Assembly: GCA_014204435.1 (NCBI GenBank)
Contig: JACHLF010000001.1
Coordinates: 948,889 to 1,012,888, forward strand
Direction: 5' to 3'
DNA from: Mycobacteroides chelonae
GTDB lineage: Bacteria; Actinomycetota; Actinomycetes; Mycobacteriales; Mycobacteriaceae
Length of the DNA stretch: 64,000 nt
Made by a program: the position numbers and the translations under genes. Of this stretch, positions 55,403 through 64,000 are shown one piece after another; within the stretch, counting starts at the first letter, position 1; the number at the start of each line of letters is the position of its first letter. The notes under the pieces were generated by a model. That model worked only from the letters and a program-made list of their open reading frames with translations. It was not told the origin of the DNA and searched no databases.

Positions 55403-55960
55403 GTGATTGACGAGGTTCTTCTCGATGCCGAGGAGAAGATGGAAAAGGCCGTGACGGTCGCCCGTGACGACTTCGCGACCATTCGCACCGGGCGTGCCAA
55501 TCCGGGCATGTTCCAGCGCGTTGTCATCGACTACTACGGCACTCCTACCCCGATCACGCAGGTGGCCGGTATCAACGTGCCCGAGGCACGCATGGTGGTT
55601 ATCAAGCCCTACGAGTCCAATCAGCTCAAGGCCATCGAGGATGCGATTCGCAACTCGGACCTGGGCCTGAACCCGAGCAATGACGGCAGCATCATCCGTG
55701 TCGCCATCCCGCAGCTTACCGAGGAGCGCCGCCGTGAGCTGGTCAAGCAGGCCAAGGGCAAGGGCGAGGACGCCAAGGTGACCCTGCGCAACATCCGGCG
55801 CAAGGCCAATGACGAGCTCAACCGGATCAAGAAGGACGGCGAGGCCGGCGAGGACGAGGTGGGTCGCGCGGAAAAAGATCTGGACAAGACCACTGCCCAG
55901 TACGTGAGCCAGATCGACGAGCTGGTGAAACACAAAGAAGGCGAGCTACTGGAGGTCTAG
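55403..55960 (+). CDS. frr: Ribosome recycling factor
   Basis: A 185-residue RRF that splits post-termination ribosomes with EF-G. Family signature: [49 protein letters not shown] and [21 protein letters not shown] start at 55403, 13 bases after pyrH. Confidence 0.97.
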   Translation: MIDEVLLDAEEKMEKAVTVARDDFATIRTGRANPGMFQRVVIDYYGTPTPITQVAGINVPEARMVVIKPYESNQLKAIEDAIRNSDLGLNPSNDGSIIRVAIPQLTEERRRELVKQAKGKGEDAKVTLRNIRRKANDELNRIKKDGEAGEDEVGRAEKDLDKTTAQYVSQIDELVKHKEGELLEV

Positions 55961-55971
55961 GGCCGCCGGTA

Positions 55972-56856
55972 ATGACGACCATGGGAGACACCGACGCGGC
56001 TCCGGCCCCCGGCAGCAGCCCGCCCCCTTCGGGAGCGAAGTCCCGAGCCGGACGCAACCTTCCGGCCGCCATCGGCGTCGGGGCAGCACTGGCGGCCCTG
56101 ATCATCTTCTCGTTGCTGTACCAAAAGGAGATCTGGGTCGGCATCATCTCGGTCTTCCTTGGCATCGCGATGTGGGAGGTGACCAAGCGGCTGCGTCAGG
56201 CCGATATCTCGGTTCCGTTCATCCCACTGTTCTTTGGCGGGCAGGCCGTGATCTGGCTGACCTGGCCCTGGGGGACTGCCGGATCGGTCGGAGCCTTCGC
56301 CGCGACGGTCGTGGTGTGCATGATCTGGCGACTGCTGAGTCAGGGGCTGGGCAGCCAACCGGTGAACTACCTGCGTGATGTCGCGATCACGGTGTTCGTC
56401 GCCGCCTGGATTCCGCTGTTCGCGTCCTTTGGCGCCCTGCTGGTCTATCCGGACAACGGTGCCGAGCAGGTGTTCTGCCTGATGCTCGGCGTCACGTTCT
56501 CCGACATCGGTGGATATGCCGCGGGCGTGCTGTTCGGCAAACATCCGATGGCGCCCGCCATCAGCCCGAAGAAGTCCTGGGAGGGTTTGGCAGGCTCACT
56601 GGTGGTGGGAACCACGGCGTCGACCCTCGCGGTGACGTTCCTGCTCGGGCATCACCCGTTCGTGGGTATTGCCCTGGGCGTCATGCTCGTCATCACCGGA
56701 ACGCTGGGCGACCTGGTGGAGTCGCAGGTCAAGCGCGATCTGGGTATCAAAGACATGGGTACGTTGCTGCCCGGCCACGGCGGCATCATGGATCGTCTGG
56801 ACTCCCTGCTGCCGTCGGCCGTCGCCACCTGGATTGTGCTGACGCTCTTTATCTAA
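55972..56856 (+). CDS. cdsA: Phosphatidate cytidylyltransferase
   Basis: A 294-residue integral membrane enzyme making CDP-diacylglycerol for phospholipid and PIM synthesis. About eight membrane helices follow a Pro/Ser-rich cytoplasmic N-terminus. The family signature VESQVKRDLGIKDMG, LLPGHGGIMDRLDS is intact near the C-terminus, as is PKKSWEGLAGS. It is 11 bases after frr and its stop overlaps the convergent membrane gene. Confidence 0.95.
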   Translation: MTTMGDTDAAPAPGSSPPPSGAKSRAGRNLPAAIGVGAALAALIIFSLLYQKEIWVGIISVFLGIAMWEVTKRLRQADISVPFIPLFFGGQAVIWLTWPWGTAGSVGAFAATVVVCMIWRLLSQGLGSQPVNYLRDVAITVFVAAWIPLFASFGALLVYPDNGAEQVFCLMLGVTFSDIGGYAAGVLFGKHPMAPAISPKKSWEGLAGSLVVGTTASTLAVTFLLGHHPFVGIALGVMLVITGTLGDLVESQVKRDLGIKDMGTLLPGHGGIMDRLDSLLPSAVATWIVLTLFI

Positions 56857-57593
56857 TCCGGGCGTGTGGTGACGAGATCTCGGTACAGCACCGTTTGGTA
56901 GACGAGGATGAGTGCCAACGCGTAAACGGCCGCGGGCAGCAGACATATCAGAGCCAGAATGCTGAGGAGCAGCATCAGGCCGGTGGATTCCGGCTTCAGT
57001 ATGAGTAGGCCGAGGCCCACGGACATGAGTATGACCGAGGTCACCGTCAGAAGTGCTGACCCGAGTAGACAGCGTGCCCAGTTGTGTCGAAAGTGGTCTA
57101 GTGCGTTGGCGATTCCTACGATGCCGCCAACGTTTTCCAGCGTGATCGTAGGCAGCACCAATAGGGTGACGGAGAGCCATAGGCCCCCTGCCAGCGTGCC
57201 GACCACCCAGCCGTCGATCGAGTTCAACGCGTACGTCGCGATGGCGGTGGCGAGCACCCAGGGTGCGAGTTGTCGCCGTCTGGTGGCCACTGTCGAGAAC
57301 CCGTTGTGAATGGACGGATCGACGCCGTCGAGCGCTCCGTTCACTTGCGTGATCAGTGCTGCGTCATTCACGGTGGCGATGTAGACGGCGAATAGGAAGC
57401 CGATGCCCAGTGTGGGCGCGCTGGCCCACCATGGGCCGTCTGGCACCGCCCACTTGGCAATGACGTAGGCCAGCACAACGATGCCAGTGCTCCACAGGAC
57501 TGACCTGGATGCGAATCCAAGCAGCACAGGCCACACGCCCAACGCATGAACAGAAGCCCGCAATGTGTGCCAGGACTCGGTAAGAGCGTTCAC
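56853..57593 (-). CDS. Integral membrane protein, paralogue B
   Basis: A 246-residue protein with about six hydrophobic segments, starting GTG 57593 (VNALTESWHTLRASVHALGV). It shares its plan and short blocks with the gene just upstream (STSWQIFKTSAR versus TESWHTLRASVH; VLPTIVLENLGAIDA versus VLPTITLENVGGIVG), so the pair arose by tandem duplication. It resembles the DUF6159 group of membrane proteins. Function unknown. Separated from its paralogue by two bases. Confidence 0.75.
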   Translation of the reverse strand: MNALTESWHTLRASVHALGVWPVLLGFASRSVLWSTGIVVLAYVIAKWAVPDGPWWASAPTLGIGFLFAVYIATVNDAALITQVNGALDGVDPSIHNGFSTVATRRRQLAPWVLATAIATYALNSIDGWVVGTLAGGLWLSVTLLVLPTITLENVGGIVGIANALDHFRHNWARCLLGSALLTVTSVILMSVGLGLLILKPESTGLMLLLSILALICLLPAAVYALALILVYQTVLYRDLVTTRPD

Positions 57594-57595
57594 GC

Positions 57596-58414
57596 CTATC
57601 GCGTTTTGAGCGCCTGGCGCAGGTCCACTCCGGCGAATGGCCCGGGCACCTGGCCGTCGACCGTGAACCGGTACAGCGCCGTCTGGAAGATCCCGGTGAG
57701 CGCGGCACCGATGATGGATGCCACCAGGATCCAGAGCCCGCCGAGGGCGGCGAAGCCGGCCGTCACCGCGGCCATGTTCGTTGCCATTCCCAGATAGATC
57801 AGGCCGATTCCGGGTAGCGAGAGCATCGCGGTGAAAAAGTTCAGGCCCACCACGCCGACGACGTTCTGGCCCCAGGCGTTCTTGAGTGTTTCCTTGGTCT
57901 TCTTGACGGCATCGATCGCACCGAGGTTCTCCAGCACGATGGTGGGCAGGACCTGGAAAGAGACCACACGCCATGCGACTTCGAGGAACCGGCCGATGAA
58001 CGGCACCCGGTCCTCGATCGCGCTGATGATCCAGGAGACCACGCCGGTGATGAGAACCCAGGGCAGCAGGCGGCCGCCGCGCTGGGCGGCGGCCGAGATG
58101 CCGGAGGCGACGCTCGGATCGCCGCCTTCGAGTGCGATGTTCGCCTGGGAGATGAGCGCGGCCTGCCAGAAGGTCACGACGTAGGTCAATACGAAGTAGC
58201 CGACGGCGAAGACGGGGTAGAAGAGCGGCGGCACGGAATCGCCGGTGGTGGCGGGCAGTAGCACGACTCCGAGAGCCACCATCCCGATCAGCACGAGCAA
58301 TGAGCTGACTCCGGACAGGATGGGAAAAACCGCGAGCTCCTTGCGCGATCCCAGCACCCTCGCGGATGTTTTGAATATTTGCCACGACGTCGACAGCGTG
58401 TTGGCAAAGGCCAT
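57596..58414 (-). CDS. Integral membrane protein, paralogue A (DUF6159-like)
   Basis: A 272-residue protein, MAFANTLSTSWQIFKTSARV at the start, with six membrane helices and a VSFQVLPTIVLENLGAIDAV block typical of a family of bacterial membrane proteins I believe to be DUF6159. Function unknown. First gene of a two-gene operon with its paralogue; divergent from the dienelactone hydrolase gene. Confidence 0.8.
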   Translation of the reverse strand: MAFANTLSTSWQIFKTSARVLGSRKELAVFPILSGVSSLLVLIGMVALGVVLLPATTGDSVPPLFYPVFAVGYFVLTYVVTFWQAALISQANIALEGGDPSVASGISAAAQRGGRLLPWVLITGVVSWIISAIEDRVPFIGRFLEVAWRVVSFQVLPTIVLENLGAIDAVKKTKETLKNAWGQNVVGVVGLNFFTAMLSLPGIGLIYLGMATNMAAVTAGFAALGGLWILVASIIGAALTGIFQTALYRFTVDGQVPGPFAGVDLRQALKTR

Positions 58415-58500
58415 CAGATTCCCCTGGTCATTGACGGATCAGCGACGCCCAACATACCAGTGTGGTAGCTGTCGGGCCGGGTGGCTGGTTTGATGGAAAC

Positions 58501-59238
58501 ATGTCTCGCCGCGATGTCCACATCTCCACGGCCGACGGGCAATGCCCGGCAACTCTGCACGTGCCAGATGAGCCGGGACCGGGTGTGATCCTCTATCCGG
58601 ACGCGGGCGGCGCGCGCGAGGTCATGCGTGAGATGGGGGATCGGCTCGCGGCGTTGGGATACGTGGCGCTAGTGCCCGATGTCTACTACCGCGAAGGTGA
58701 TTGGAAGCCGTTCCACTTGGCGACCGCGTTTGGCGACCCGGAAGAACGTGGCCGTCTGTTCGCGACGATGGGCACGCTCACTCCCGACCGGGTCGACGCG
58801 GACGCCGGGGCCTTTCTGGACTTCCTCACGCAGCAGCCCGAGGTCACAGGTGAGACGGTGGGCCTGACCGGCTACTGCATGGGTGGTCGAATTTCGTTGC
58901 GGGTGGCGGCAACTCATTCGACTCGAGTCGGCGCCGTGGCATCTTTTCACGGCGGAAACCTCGCCAATGCCGACGACCCGAACAGCCCGCACCGTCTTGC
59001 CGATCAGATCACCGGCGTGGTGCTGGTGGTAGCCGCCGAAGAGGATGCCTCGTTTCCGCCCGCACAGGAGCAACTGCTGGCGCAGGTGCTGACCGATGCC
59101 GGGGTACGGCACACCATCGAGACGTATCCGGCCAAGCATGGGTTCGCCGTCACCGACAACGCCACCTACGACAAACCGGCCGCCGAGCGACACTGGAAAG
59201 CCCTCGAAGAGCTCTACGGCGCACATCTGGGGATCTAA
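58501..59238 (+). CDS. Dienelactone hydrolase family protein
   Basis: A 245-residue alpha/beta hydrolase. The nucleophile elbow is GYCMGGR (Cys-type, as in dienelactone hydrolases), the catalytic Asp is probably in AEEDASFP, and the His is in AKHGFAV. Cytoplasmic, substrate unknown. ATG 58501 gives MSRRDVHISTADGQCPATLH; the open frame upstream is not conserved. Its TAA overlaps the ATG of the ASCH-like gene. Confidence 0.88.
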   Translation: MSRRDVHISTADGQCPATLHVPDEPGPGVILYPDAGGAREVMREMGDRLAALGYVALVPDVYYREGDWKPFHLATAFGDPEERGRLFATMGTLTPDRVDADAGAFLDFLTQQPEVTGETVGLTGYCMGGRISLRVAATHSTRVGAVASFHGGNLANADDPNSPHRLADQITGVVLVVAAEEDASFPPAQEQLLAQVLTDAGVRHTIETYPAKHGFAVTDNATYDKPAAERHWKALEELYGAHLGI

Positions 59239-59657
59239 TGCTGCTCGAGCCGAGGCTGCGGGCCGGAATACACGGCGGCACCGTCTCGGTGGCCTGCCGG
59301 CGCGGGAAGCGCCCGCAGGTGAAGGTGGGCGGTCGCTACCGCGTCGGCTCGGACCGTATCCGGTCCACGACGGGTTTCGACCTCATCGAGGTCCACACCG
59401 ACGCACTGTTGGCCGGGTACCCCTCGGCCGCCGCAGCACGAGCCGATGTCGGTGCGACGGGGTCCGATCCGCTGTACCGCTTGGCATTCCGCAAGATCGA
59501 CATGGCCGATCCGCGCGCCGAGCTCGCTTCCTCGGCGAAACTTTCGGCCGCGTACATCGCCGACATCGATGCGCGGCTGGGTCTTACACTGAGCCTGCCG
59601 GTGGGCTACCGGCTTTCACCCCGCGGTGCGCAGTACCTGGCTCGCTCGTCGAATTAG
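59238..59657 (+). CDS. ASCH-domain-like protein
   Basis: A 139-residue protein whose first half (HGGTVSVACRRGKRPQVKVG, GRYRVGSDRI) and the DPLYRLAFRKID strand look like an ASCH/PUA-like RNA-binding barrel. The family call is by resemblance only. Coupled to the hydrolase gene (TAATG overlap). The end overlaps the convergent lipoprotein gene by four bases. Confidence 0.65.
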   Translation: MLLEPRLRAGIHGGTVSVACRRGKRPQVKVGGRYRVGSDRIRSTTGFDLIEVHTDALLAGYPSAAAARADVGATGSDPLYRLAFRKIDMADPRAELASSAKLSAAYIADIDARLGLTLSLPVGYRLSPRGAQYLARSSN

Positions 59658-60358
59658 CAGCTGAACTCGCGGCCGCTGCCCCCGGTGGGGGTGACCTCCT
59701 TGAGGCACCCGAAGGGCTCGATTCCGGCATCGCTGATCCGGATGGCCGACTTGGCTGTGGTGTTCTCGCAGAACAGCCCGGAAGTCTCACTGCGGCAGCC
59801 GAAGTCTCCGAATGTCAGACGGCCGCCGTAGTCCAGTGGATTCCCGTCACCGCTCTGAAACGGCCCCGGGTCCCCGTGTAGGCCGCCCACGGTGACTTGC
59901 TGGCCGTTGAAATCGGTCCATCCACCGACCCAATTGCCCTCGGCATCGGCGGGCCGTTTCGGTGGATTCGTTAGGTTGACCAGGCAGGACAGCGTGTTCG
60001 GCTCGATGTTGCTGGTCATGCATCGTGTTTTGCCCGACGGGGTCTTGAACGCCACGTTCTCACCGAGGTCGGTCTTCTGTCCATCGTGGCTGGTGGCCGA
60101 GTGGAAGTTGGCGGCATCCACCGGGGCTCCCTTGGAAATCCACTGGGCCACAGCGTCATACGGTGTACCGGCGACAGGCTCTGGTAACTCGACGGGAGTC
60201 TGGGAGGTGGTCGTTGCGGGGGCCTTGCTGGGCGTGCTGCTGGACGGTGGCGTACTCGACGGGGGAGTTGTCGGAGAGACCGATGCCCCTTTCGAGCATC
60301 CGGCGACCGGGAGCAGTGCTCCCAGCAGGATCAGACCACCGAGTAACAGGGCACGCAT
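59654..60358 (-). CDS. Lipoprotein with Ser/Thr/Pro stalk
   Basis: A 234-residue lipoprotein, lipobox LPVAGC (Cys21), then a Ser/Thr/Pro-rich stalk (~25-58) likely to span or be glycosylated in the envelope, and a globular domain with six cysteines in pairs (TRCMTSN, LSCLVNL, FGCRSET, LFCENTT, FGCLKEV, EFSC). Related proteins are common in mycobacteria without known function. Confidence 0.8.
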   Translation of the reverse strand: MRALLLGGLILLGALLPVAGCSKGASVSPTTPPSSTPPSSSTPSKAPATTTSQTPVELPEPVAGTPYDAVAQWISKGAPVDAANFHSATSHDGQKTDLGENVAFKTPSGKTRCMTSNIEPNTLSCLVNLTNPPKRPADAEGNWVGGWTDFNGQQVTVGGLHGDPGPFQSGDGNPLDYGGRLTFGDFGCRSETSGLFCENTTAKSAIRISDAGIEPFGCLKEVTPTGGSGREFSC

Positions 60359-60367
60359 GCAGCCAGG

Positions 60368-60975
60368 CTAGCTGGCCACCACGTGCTGACGGGTAGGCGC
60401 GGCGGGCGCCATGTCGATTGCGGGCTTCTGCTGGGCTCGGGCCGGCCGACTCGCTCGTGCATTGAGCCAGCTTGCGAGCGCTCCGATCGGCAGGCCGATC
60501 CCCATGCCCACATCGAGGCGCTGGCCCAGCAGCACCCACGACAACACGCCGGCGACGGCCGGGATGACACAGAAGAGCATGGCCACCGCGGCCGCCCCGA
60601 ATCTGCTCACCGACCGCACATATAGCGAGGTACACAGCGTGGCGTTGAACAGCACCACCGCCGCGACTGCGTAGGCCGCCTTCCGGGGATCGTGGACCAC
60701 GCTGGGGGTCAGCACGGCTAGTGCGCCGGCGGGTAGCAGTCCGGCAAGGTTCTGTAGCGCGCTGTTGACGCGAAAGTCGACGTCGGCGCAGAAGCGCTGT
60801 TGGTACACCCCGCCCGCAGCCAATCCCGACAATGCGACCAGGAGCAGCACCAGGGCACCGTGACGACCCCCAGTGCCAGGGCGACAAGCCGCCAGCCGTG
60901 GAGGCGCTCGCCGAGGAAAAGGACGGCAAGCACCGCGGTGACGACGGGATTCATCGAGATGACGACCGCACCCAA
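60368..60975 (-). pseudogene. EamA/DMT transporter, 5'-truncated and frameshifted
   Basis: The C-terminal ~200 residues of a drug/metabolite transporter. Reading leftward: GAVVISMNPVVTAVLAVLFL and GERLHGWRLVALALGV in one frame, a shift near 60850, then VALSGLAAGGVYQQRFCADV and further helices to the TAG at 60368. The first half (about 100 or more residues) is missing: the sequence changes at ~60975-60985 directly into the start-less LysR fragment on the other strand. Confidence 0.8.
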
Positions 60976-60984
60976 TACCGCGGG

Positions 60985-61476
60985 TGCGGTTCGATCGCAA
61001 CGTCTACCTCGTCGAGTCCGTGGACCGGGGCAGCATGGACCTGGCGGTCATACTCGACGGGTCGGGCCTGGACCGCGCGAATGCGGTGGGCACCGTTCGT
61101 CTGCAGTGGGTGGCGGCGCGCGGCTACAAGGTGAGTTCCGCTGAGCCCCTGCAGGCCATGACCTTCACCGAACCGTGCACGCTGCGTGCACCGATGTTCA
61201 GCGCGTTGCACACGTTGGGGCGTCAGTATCGGATCGTCGGCGAATCACAGGATTTTATCGGTTCTCTATGCGGGCCTGCGGTCGGGTGTGGGCATGGCGC
61301 TGCTGCCCGTCATCGGCTGGTTGCCCGACGGCATCGCGCCCGTGGAGGCCATGCCCGCGGCGAACCTGGCGACCCTGTCGGTCGTCGGCCGCCGCGGGCT
61401 GGACGCCGACGTGTTCACCGCCGTGCAAGAGGCTGTACGCGAGGCGCTCTCGGCGCAAGCCGCCGCCATCGCCTAG
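60985..61476 (+). pseudogene. LysR-type regulator, 5'-truncated and frameshifted
   Basis: Only the effector-binding part of a LysR protein remains: VRFDRNVYLVESVDRGSMDL, EPCTLRAPMFSALHTLGRQY, then after a frameshift near 61255 LYAGLRSGVGMALLPVIGWL and ADVFTAVQEAVREALSA to the TAG at 61474. The HTH domain is gone. The junction with the EamA fragment shows that a divergent regulator/exporter pair lost both N-termini and its shared promoter. Confidence 0.8.
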
Positions 61477-62126
61477 GCGGTTCCCTCCGAGGGCTTGCGC
61501 TCGGCGCGCAGCACGGCATCGGCGATATCGAACTCCTCGCCGTCCCGTGTGAATGTCCGGTTTCGTGATTCGGCCACGAGGACGTTCCATCGGTCGGGAT
61601 CGAGGGTGTCGGCGACGTCTTCGGCGGTGAAGTACCAGTCGGGCAGATCCGGCCGTCCGATCGCGGCCTGTATGTCCGACGGATGGTGCCCGACGATCAG
61701 CAGCGTGCCTCCCGGAGCCACCGCAGCGGCCAGTGCCGCGAACACCGGCTCACGCAGCTTTGTCGGCAGGTGCATGAAATGCGATGTCACCAAATCGAAT
61801 CGACGACTCGGCTGCCATGTGGTCAGGTCGGCCTGCGCCCAGGTGATCCGCTTGGCGAGCTCGGGATCGGCCTTCGTGGCGTTGTCGGCAGCGCGGCGCA
61901 GCGCGGTTTCCGCGAAATCCATGCCGGTGACCTGCCAGCCCCGCTGGGCGAGCCAGATCGCGTCGCCGCCCTCACCGCAGCCCGCGTCGAGCGCGTCGCG
62001 CGGCGGTAGCGTCGAAACCTCTTTCACCAGTTGTGGGTTTGCATTCCCGCTCCACAGTGCGTTGTGCGATTGGTAGAACTCGTCCCACGATTTCTCGTCG
62101 TACGGCGGGTTGTTGTGATCATGCAT
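61473..62126 (-). CDS. Class I SAM-dependent methyltransferase
   Basis: A 217-residue cytoplasmic methyltransferase. Motif I DAGCGEGGDAIWLAQRG (~46-62), post-I MDFAETAL, and motifs FDLVTSHFMHL and APGGTLLIVGHHP identify the fold. Substrate not known. The ATG at 62126 is followed by a His/Asn-rich start. Five bases separate it from the broken oxidoreductase gene, so it was the second gene of that operon; this gene itself is intact. Confidence 0.88.
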   Translation of the reverse strand: MHDHNNPPYDEKSWDEFYQSHNALWSGNANPQLVKEVSTLPPRDALDAGCGEGGDAIWLAQRGWQVTGMDFAETALRRAADNATKADPELAKRITWAQADLTTWQPSRRFDLVTSHFMHLPTKLREPVFAALAAAVAPGGTLLIVGHHPSDIQAAIGRPDLPDWYFTAEDVADTLDPDRWNVLVAESRNRTFTRDGEEFDIADAVLRAERKPSEGTA

Positions 62127-62710
62127 GCTGCAACTCCTGGGCGTCGGCGACCGCACGGTCGGCATTGATGACAGCGGCGACCTCGGTTCCCGCCGCTGCG
62201 GATGTGATGACCTATGTCTTGATATCGGTGACGCTTCCGGCGCCATAGATGCCGGGAACTGCGCTGGCGCCCCTGGTGACTGGCAGGAACGTACCCAGCA
62301 GGTGGTCTCCCAGCCGCATCTCCTGGGCCGTCAGGCCTACGGGGGTCGGCATGTCGATGCGCGCCGAGACCACCGTCGTGACCACCAGCGCATCGCACGC
62401 AACCGTGGTGCCGGTCTGCAGTTGTACCCCGGTCAGCACGTCATCGGCGATGTGCAACCGTGTCACCGGCCCGTCGGACTACACCGATGTCGCGACGGGC
62501 CAACTGCGCTGCTTCGCCGTGCATGCACCGTGGACTCATCGTCGAGCGAGACATCGAAATGGTTGTCTGCGTGGGATACCGAGGCAACGCGCCCATCGCG
62601 CAAGGATCGTCGATCACGAGGACCGACCGTCGCGACCGGGCGAGGGTGATGGCCGCCGACAGCTCGGTGGCACCTCCGCCGATGATGGCTACGTCCCAGA
62701 GCTTCTTCAT
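62119..62710 (-). pseudogene. Broken thioredoxin reductase-like flavin oxidoreductase
   Basis: The start is intact (MKKLWDVAIIGGGATELSAA, the FAD dinucleotide motif). After SVLVIDDP the frame is lost and a middle block is missing. The C-terminal part (LHIADDVLTGVQLQTGTTVA, PTPVGLTAQEMRLGDHLLGT, VPGIYGAGSVTDIKT) is in another frame, has a stop after DIKT, then continues ITSAAAGTEVAAVINADRAV to the true TGA at 62119. About 197 of ~300 codons remain. Divergent XRE-cupin regulators often control such reductases. Confidence 0.82.
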
Positions 62711-62732
62711 GGCAAAACTATTGGTGGGGATA

Positions 62733-62767
62733 TGCGAAATTCGCAAGTATTCTTGCCAGAGTGGCAA
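62733..62767. promoter_or_regulatory. Two operators for the XRE-cupin regulator
   Basis: TGCGAA-A-TTCGCA (62733-62745) and TTGCCA-GAG-TGGCAA (62753-62767) are both perfect palindromes, 20 bases apart in centre, in the 70-base gap between the broken oxidoreductase and the XRE-cupin gene. They sit where both divergent promoters must lie. Confidence 0.7.
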
Positions 62768-62780
62768 CCTCCACGCCAAT

Positions 62781-63386
62781 ATGGACTCGATGGACGACCA
62801 AAGTCAGCGCATGGAGGCTGTGCTCGATGCCCTGGGGCCGAGACTGCGGGCGCTGCGTCTGCATCGTCAGGTCACCCTGGCGCAGTTGTCCGAGACCACG
62901 GGCATCTCTGAGAGCACGTTGTCGCGTCTGGAATCTGGTCAGCGCCGCCCGACCCTCGAGCTTTTACTGTTGCTTGCCGAAGCGCACCAGGTGCCGCTCG
63001 ACGAGTTGGTGAACGCCCCCGCCACCGGAGACCCGCGCATTCACCCCAAGCCGTTCACACGGCACGGCTCGATCTACCTGCCGCTGTCGCGCCGGCCGGG
63101 CGGTGTCCAGTGCTACAAACAGATCATCTCACCGCATGCGCCGAAGGGTGAGCCGAACCTGAAGGTGCATGAGGGCTACGAGTGGATGTATGTGCTCTCG
63201 GGCAAGGTGCGGCTGTTGCTCGGTGAGCTCGATCTCATCCTGCCTGCGGGGGAGGCGGCCGAGTTCGATACCCATATCCCGCACTGGTTCGGTAATCCGA
63301 CGGATAAGCCGGTAGAGGTGTTGCATATTTTCGGCCCCCAAGGGGAGCGGATGCACGTGCGTGCACGTTCGAGTTCTGGGAAATAG
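62781..63386 (+). CDS. XRE-family regulator with cupin domain
   Basis: A 201-residue regulator. The N-terminal XRE HTH spans ~15-70 ([40 protein letters not shown]). The C-terminal cupin_2 barrel has the [20 protein letters not shown] motif and [20 protein letters not shown], with metal-ligand histidines. This SutR-like plan senses small ligands. Start ATG 62781 (MDSMDDQSQ); divergent from the oxidoreductase-methyltransferase operon, which it probably represses. Confidence 0.9.
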   Translation: MDSMDDQSQRMEAVLDALGPRLRALRLHRQVTLAQLSETTGISESTLSRLESGQRRPTLELLLLLAEAHQVPLDELVNAPATGDPRIHPKPFTRHGSIYLPLSRRPGGVQCYKQIISPHAPKGEPNLKVHEGYEWMYVLSGKVRLLLGELDLILPAGEAAEFDTHIPHWFGNPTDKPVEVLHIFGPQGERMHVRARSSSGK

Positions 63387-63411
63387 CCCGACCTGGGATA
63401 CTGAACGGGTT

Positions 63412-64000
63412 ATGTCTACCGACAACAAATCCCTGCCGTTGGTTTTCGACGCGCCGCGTCGGGCCATGCCGCCGCGTCATCTGGCGGATATGACCCCTGA
63501 GCAGAGCAGCCAGGCTGTGACCGCATTGGGGCTTCCGGCCTTTCGCGCCAAGCAGATCGCCAACCAATACTACGGACGGCTGGTAGGCGATCCGGCATCG
63601 ATGACGGACCTGCCGGTAGGGGCCCGTGAGGGCGTGGGTGAGGCACTGTTTCCCCGGCTGCTCGACCCGGTGCGTCAGGTGGCCTGTGACTCCGGAGATA
63701 CCCGAAAGACCTTGTGGCGGTTACACGATGGCAGCACCGTTGAATCTGTGCTCATGCGCTATTCGGATCGCAACACGCTGTGCGTCTCCTCGCAGGCGGG
63801 GTGTGGCATGGCCTGTCCGTTCTGCGCCACCGGTCAGGGCGGACTGACGCGCAACTTGTCGGCCGCCGAGATTCTGGAGCAGGTCCGCGACGCCGCAGCG
63901 TCATTGCGCGACGGCGAGCTGCCCGGCGGGCCGGGCCGGTTGTCGAACATCGTCTTCATGGGCATGGGGGAACCTCTGGCCAACTACAACCGGGTGCTCA
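63412..64000 (+). CDS. rlmN: 23S rRNA/tRNA adenine-C2 methyltransferase RlmN (partial)
   Basis: The first 196 codons of a radical SAM enzyme that makes m2A2503 in 23S rRNA and m2A37 in tRNA; the gene runs off the right end of the window. The N-terminal accessory domain ([30 protein letters not shown]) is followed by the radical SAM cluster motif CGMACPFC and [12 protein letters not shown]. It follows the XRE-cupin gene by 25 bases and keeps the conserved neighbourhood of cdsA-rlmN, here separated by accessory genes. Confidence 0.95.
   Translation, partial: MSTDNKSLPLVFDAPRRAMPPRHLADMTPEQSSQAVTALGLPAFRAKQIANQYYGRLVGDPASMTDLPVGAREGVGEALFPRLLDPVRQVACDSGDTRKTLWRLHDGSTVESVLMRYSDRNTLCVSSQAGCGMACPFCATGQGGLTRNLSAAEILEQVRDAAASLRDGELPGGPGRLSNIVFMGMGEPLANYNRVL

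Overview
The window is high-GC actinobacterial DNA. It carries the gene block known in M. tuberculosis as roughly Rv2921c to Rv2880c: ftsY-amtB-glnB-glnD-ffh, rpsP-KH-rimM-trmD, rplS-lepB-rnhB, the YraN/comM/dprA region, viuB-xerC, rpsB-tsf, and pyrH-frr-cdsA-rlmN. Together with MmpS/MmpL, an mpt53 homologue and a HelR-type RNA polymerase rescue factor, this points to a rapidly growing mycobacterium, most likely the Mycobacteroides abscessus/chelonae group. The species call is an inference from gene content and order; no marker gene was compared.

Layout. 1-2.6 kb (minus strand): type 2 isopentenyl-PP isomerase, a secreted MPT53-like disulfide oxidoreductase, its CcdA-like membrane partner and an unlisted 37-residue Cys-rich metallothionein-like protein. 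2.6-8.2 kb: ftsY, then a GlnR-type box and the amtB-glnB-glnD nitrogen operon. 8.2-18.3 kb: ffh and the ribosome/tRNA-modification and secretion genes, with two copies of a 64-bp palindromic repeat placed directly after stop codons. 18.3-19.5 kb: a decayed TetR gene and a small exported ORF.

20.2-34.9 kb is an integrated island of about 14.7 kb inside comM. It has a large serine integrase with a small HTH neighbour, a RepA-like helicase, a TetR regulator, a resolvase, a probable structured non-coding RNA with repeated modules and a canonical terminator, and a cargo that reads as a type VII-secretion-linked polymorphic toxin cassette: helical protein, DUF3558-like lipoprotein, WXG100 protein, WXG-NlpC/P60 hydrolase, lipoprotein, a 1154-residue membrane/Q-rich protein ending in a Tox-REase-5-like nuclease, and an Imm52-like immunity protein. 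No phage structural genes are present. ComM keeps only its first ~83 and last ~76 codons; its ATPase core is missing, so the locus was deleted as well as interrupted.

34.9-46.9 kb: intact dprA, a graveyard of pseudogenes (DUF1275, LysR), DoxX, TetR, viuB-xerC, and an mmpS-mmpL operon facing a TetR-HxlR fusion regulator across a near-perfect operator palindrome. 46.9-64 kb: rpsB-tsf with a strong terminator, a TetR-operator-GH1 lipoprotein module, pnuC, helR preceded by a rifamycin-associated-element-like site, pyrH-frr-cdsA, tandem membrane paralogues, a dienelactone hydrolase, then a second decay zone (a LysR/EamA pair that has lost both N-termini, a broken flavin oxidoreductase) and the start of rlmN.

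Most genes are housekeeping. The accessory interest lies in the island and its toxin-immunity cargo, the structured RNA candidate at its left end, and several regulator-operator pairs that can be read directly from the sequence.
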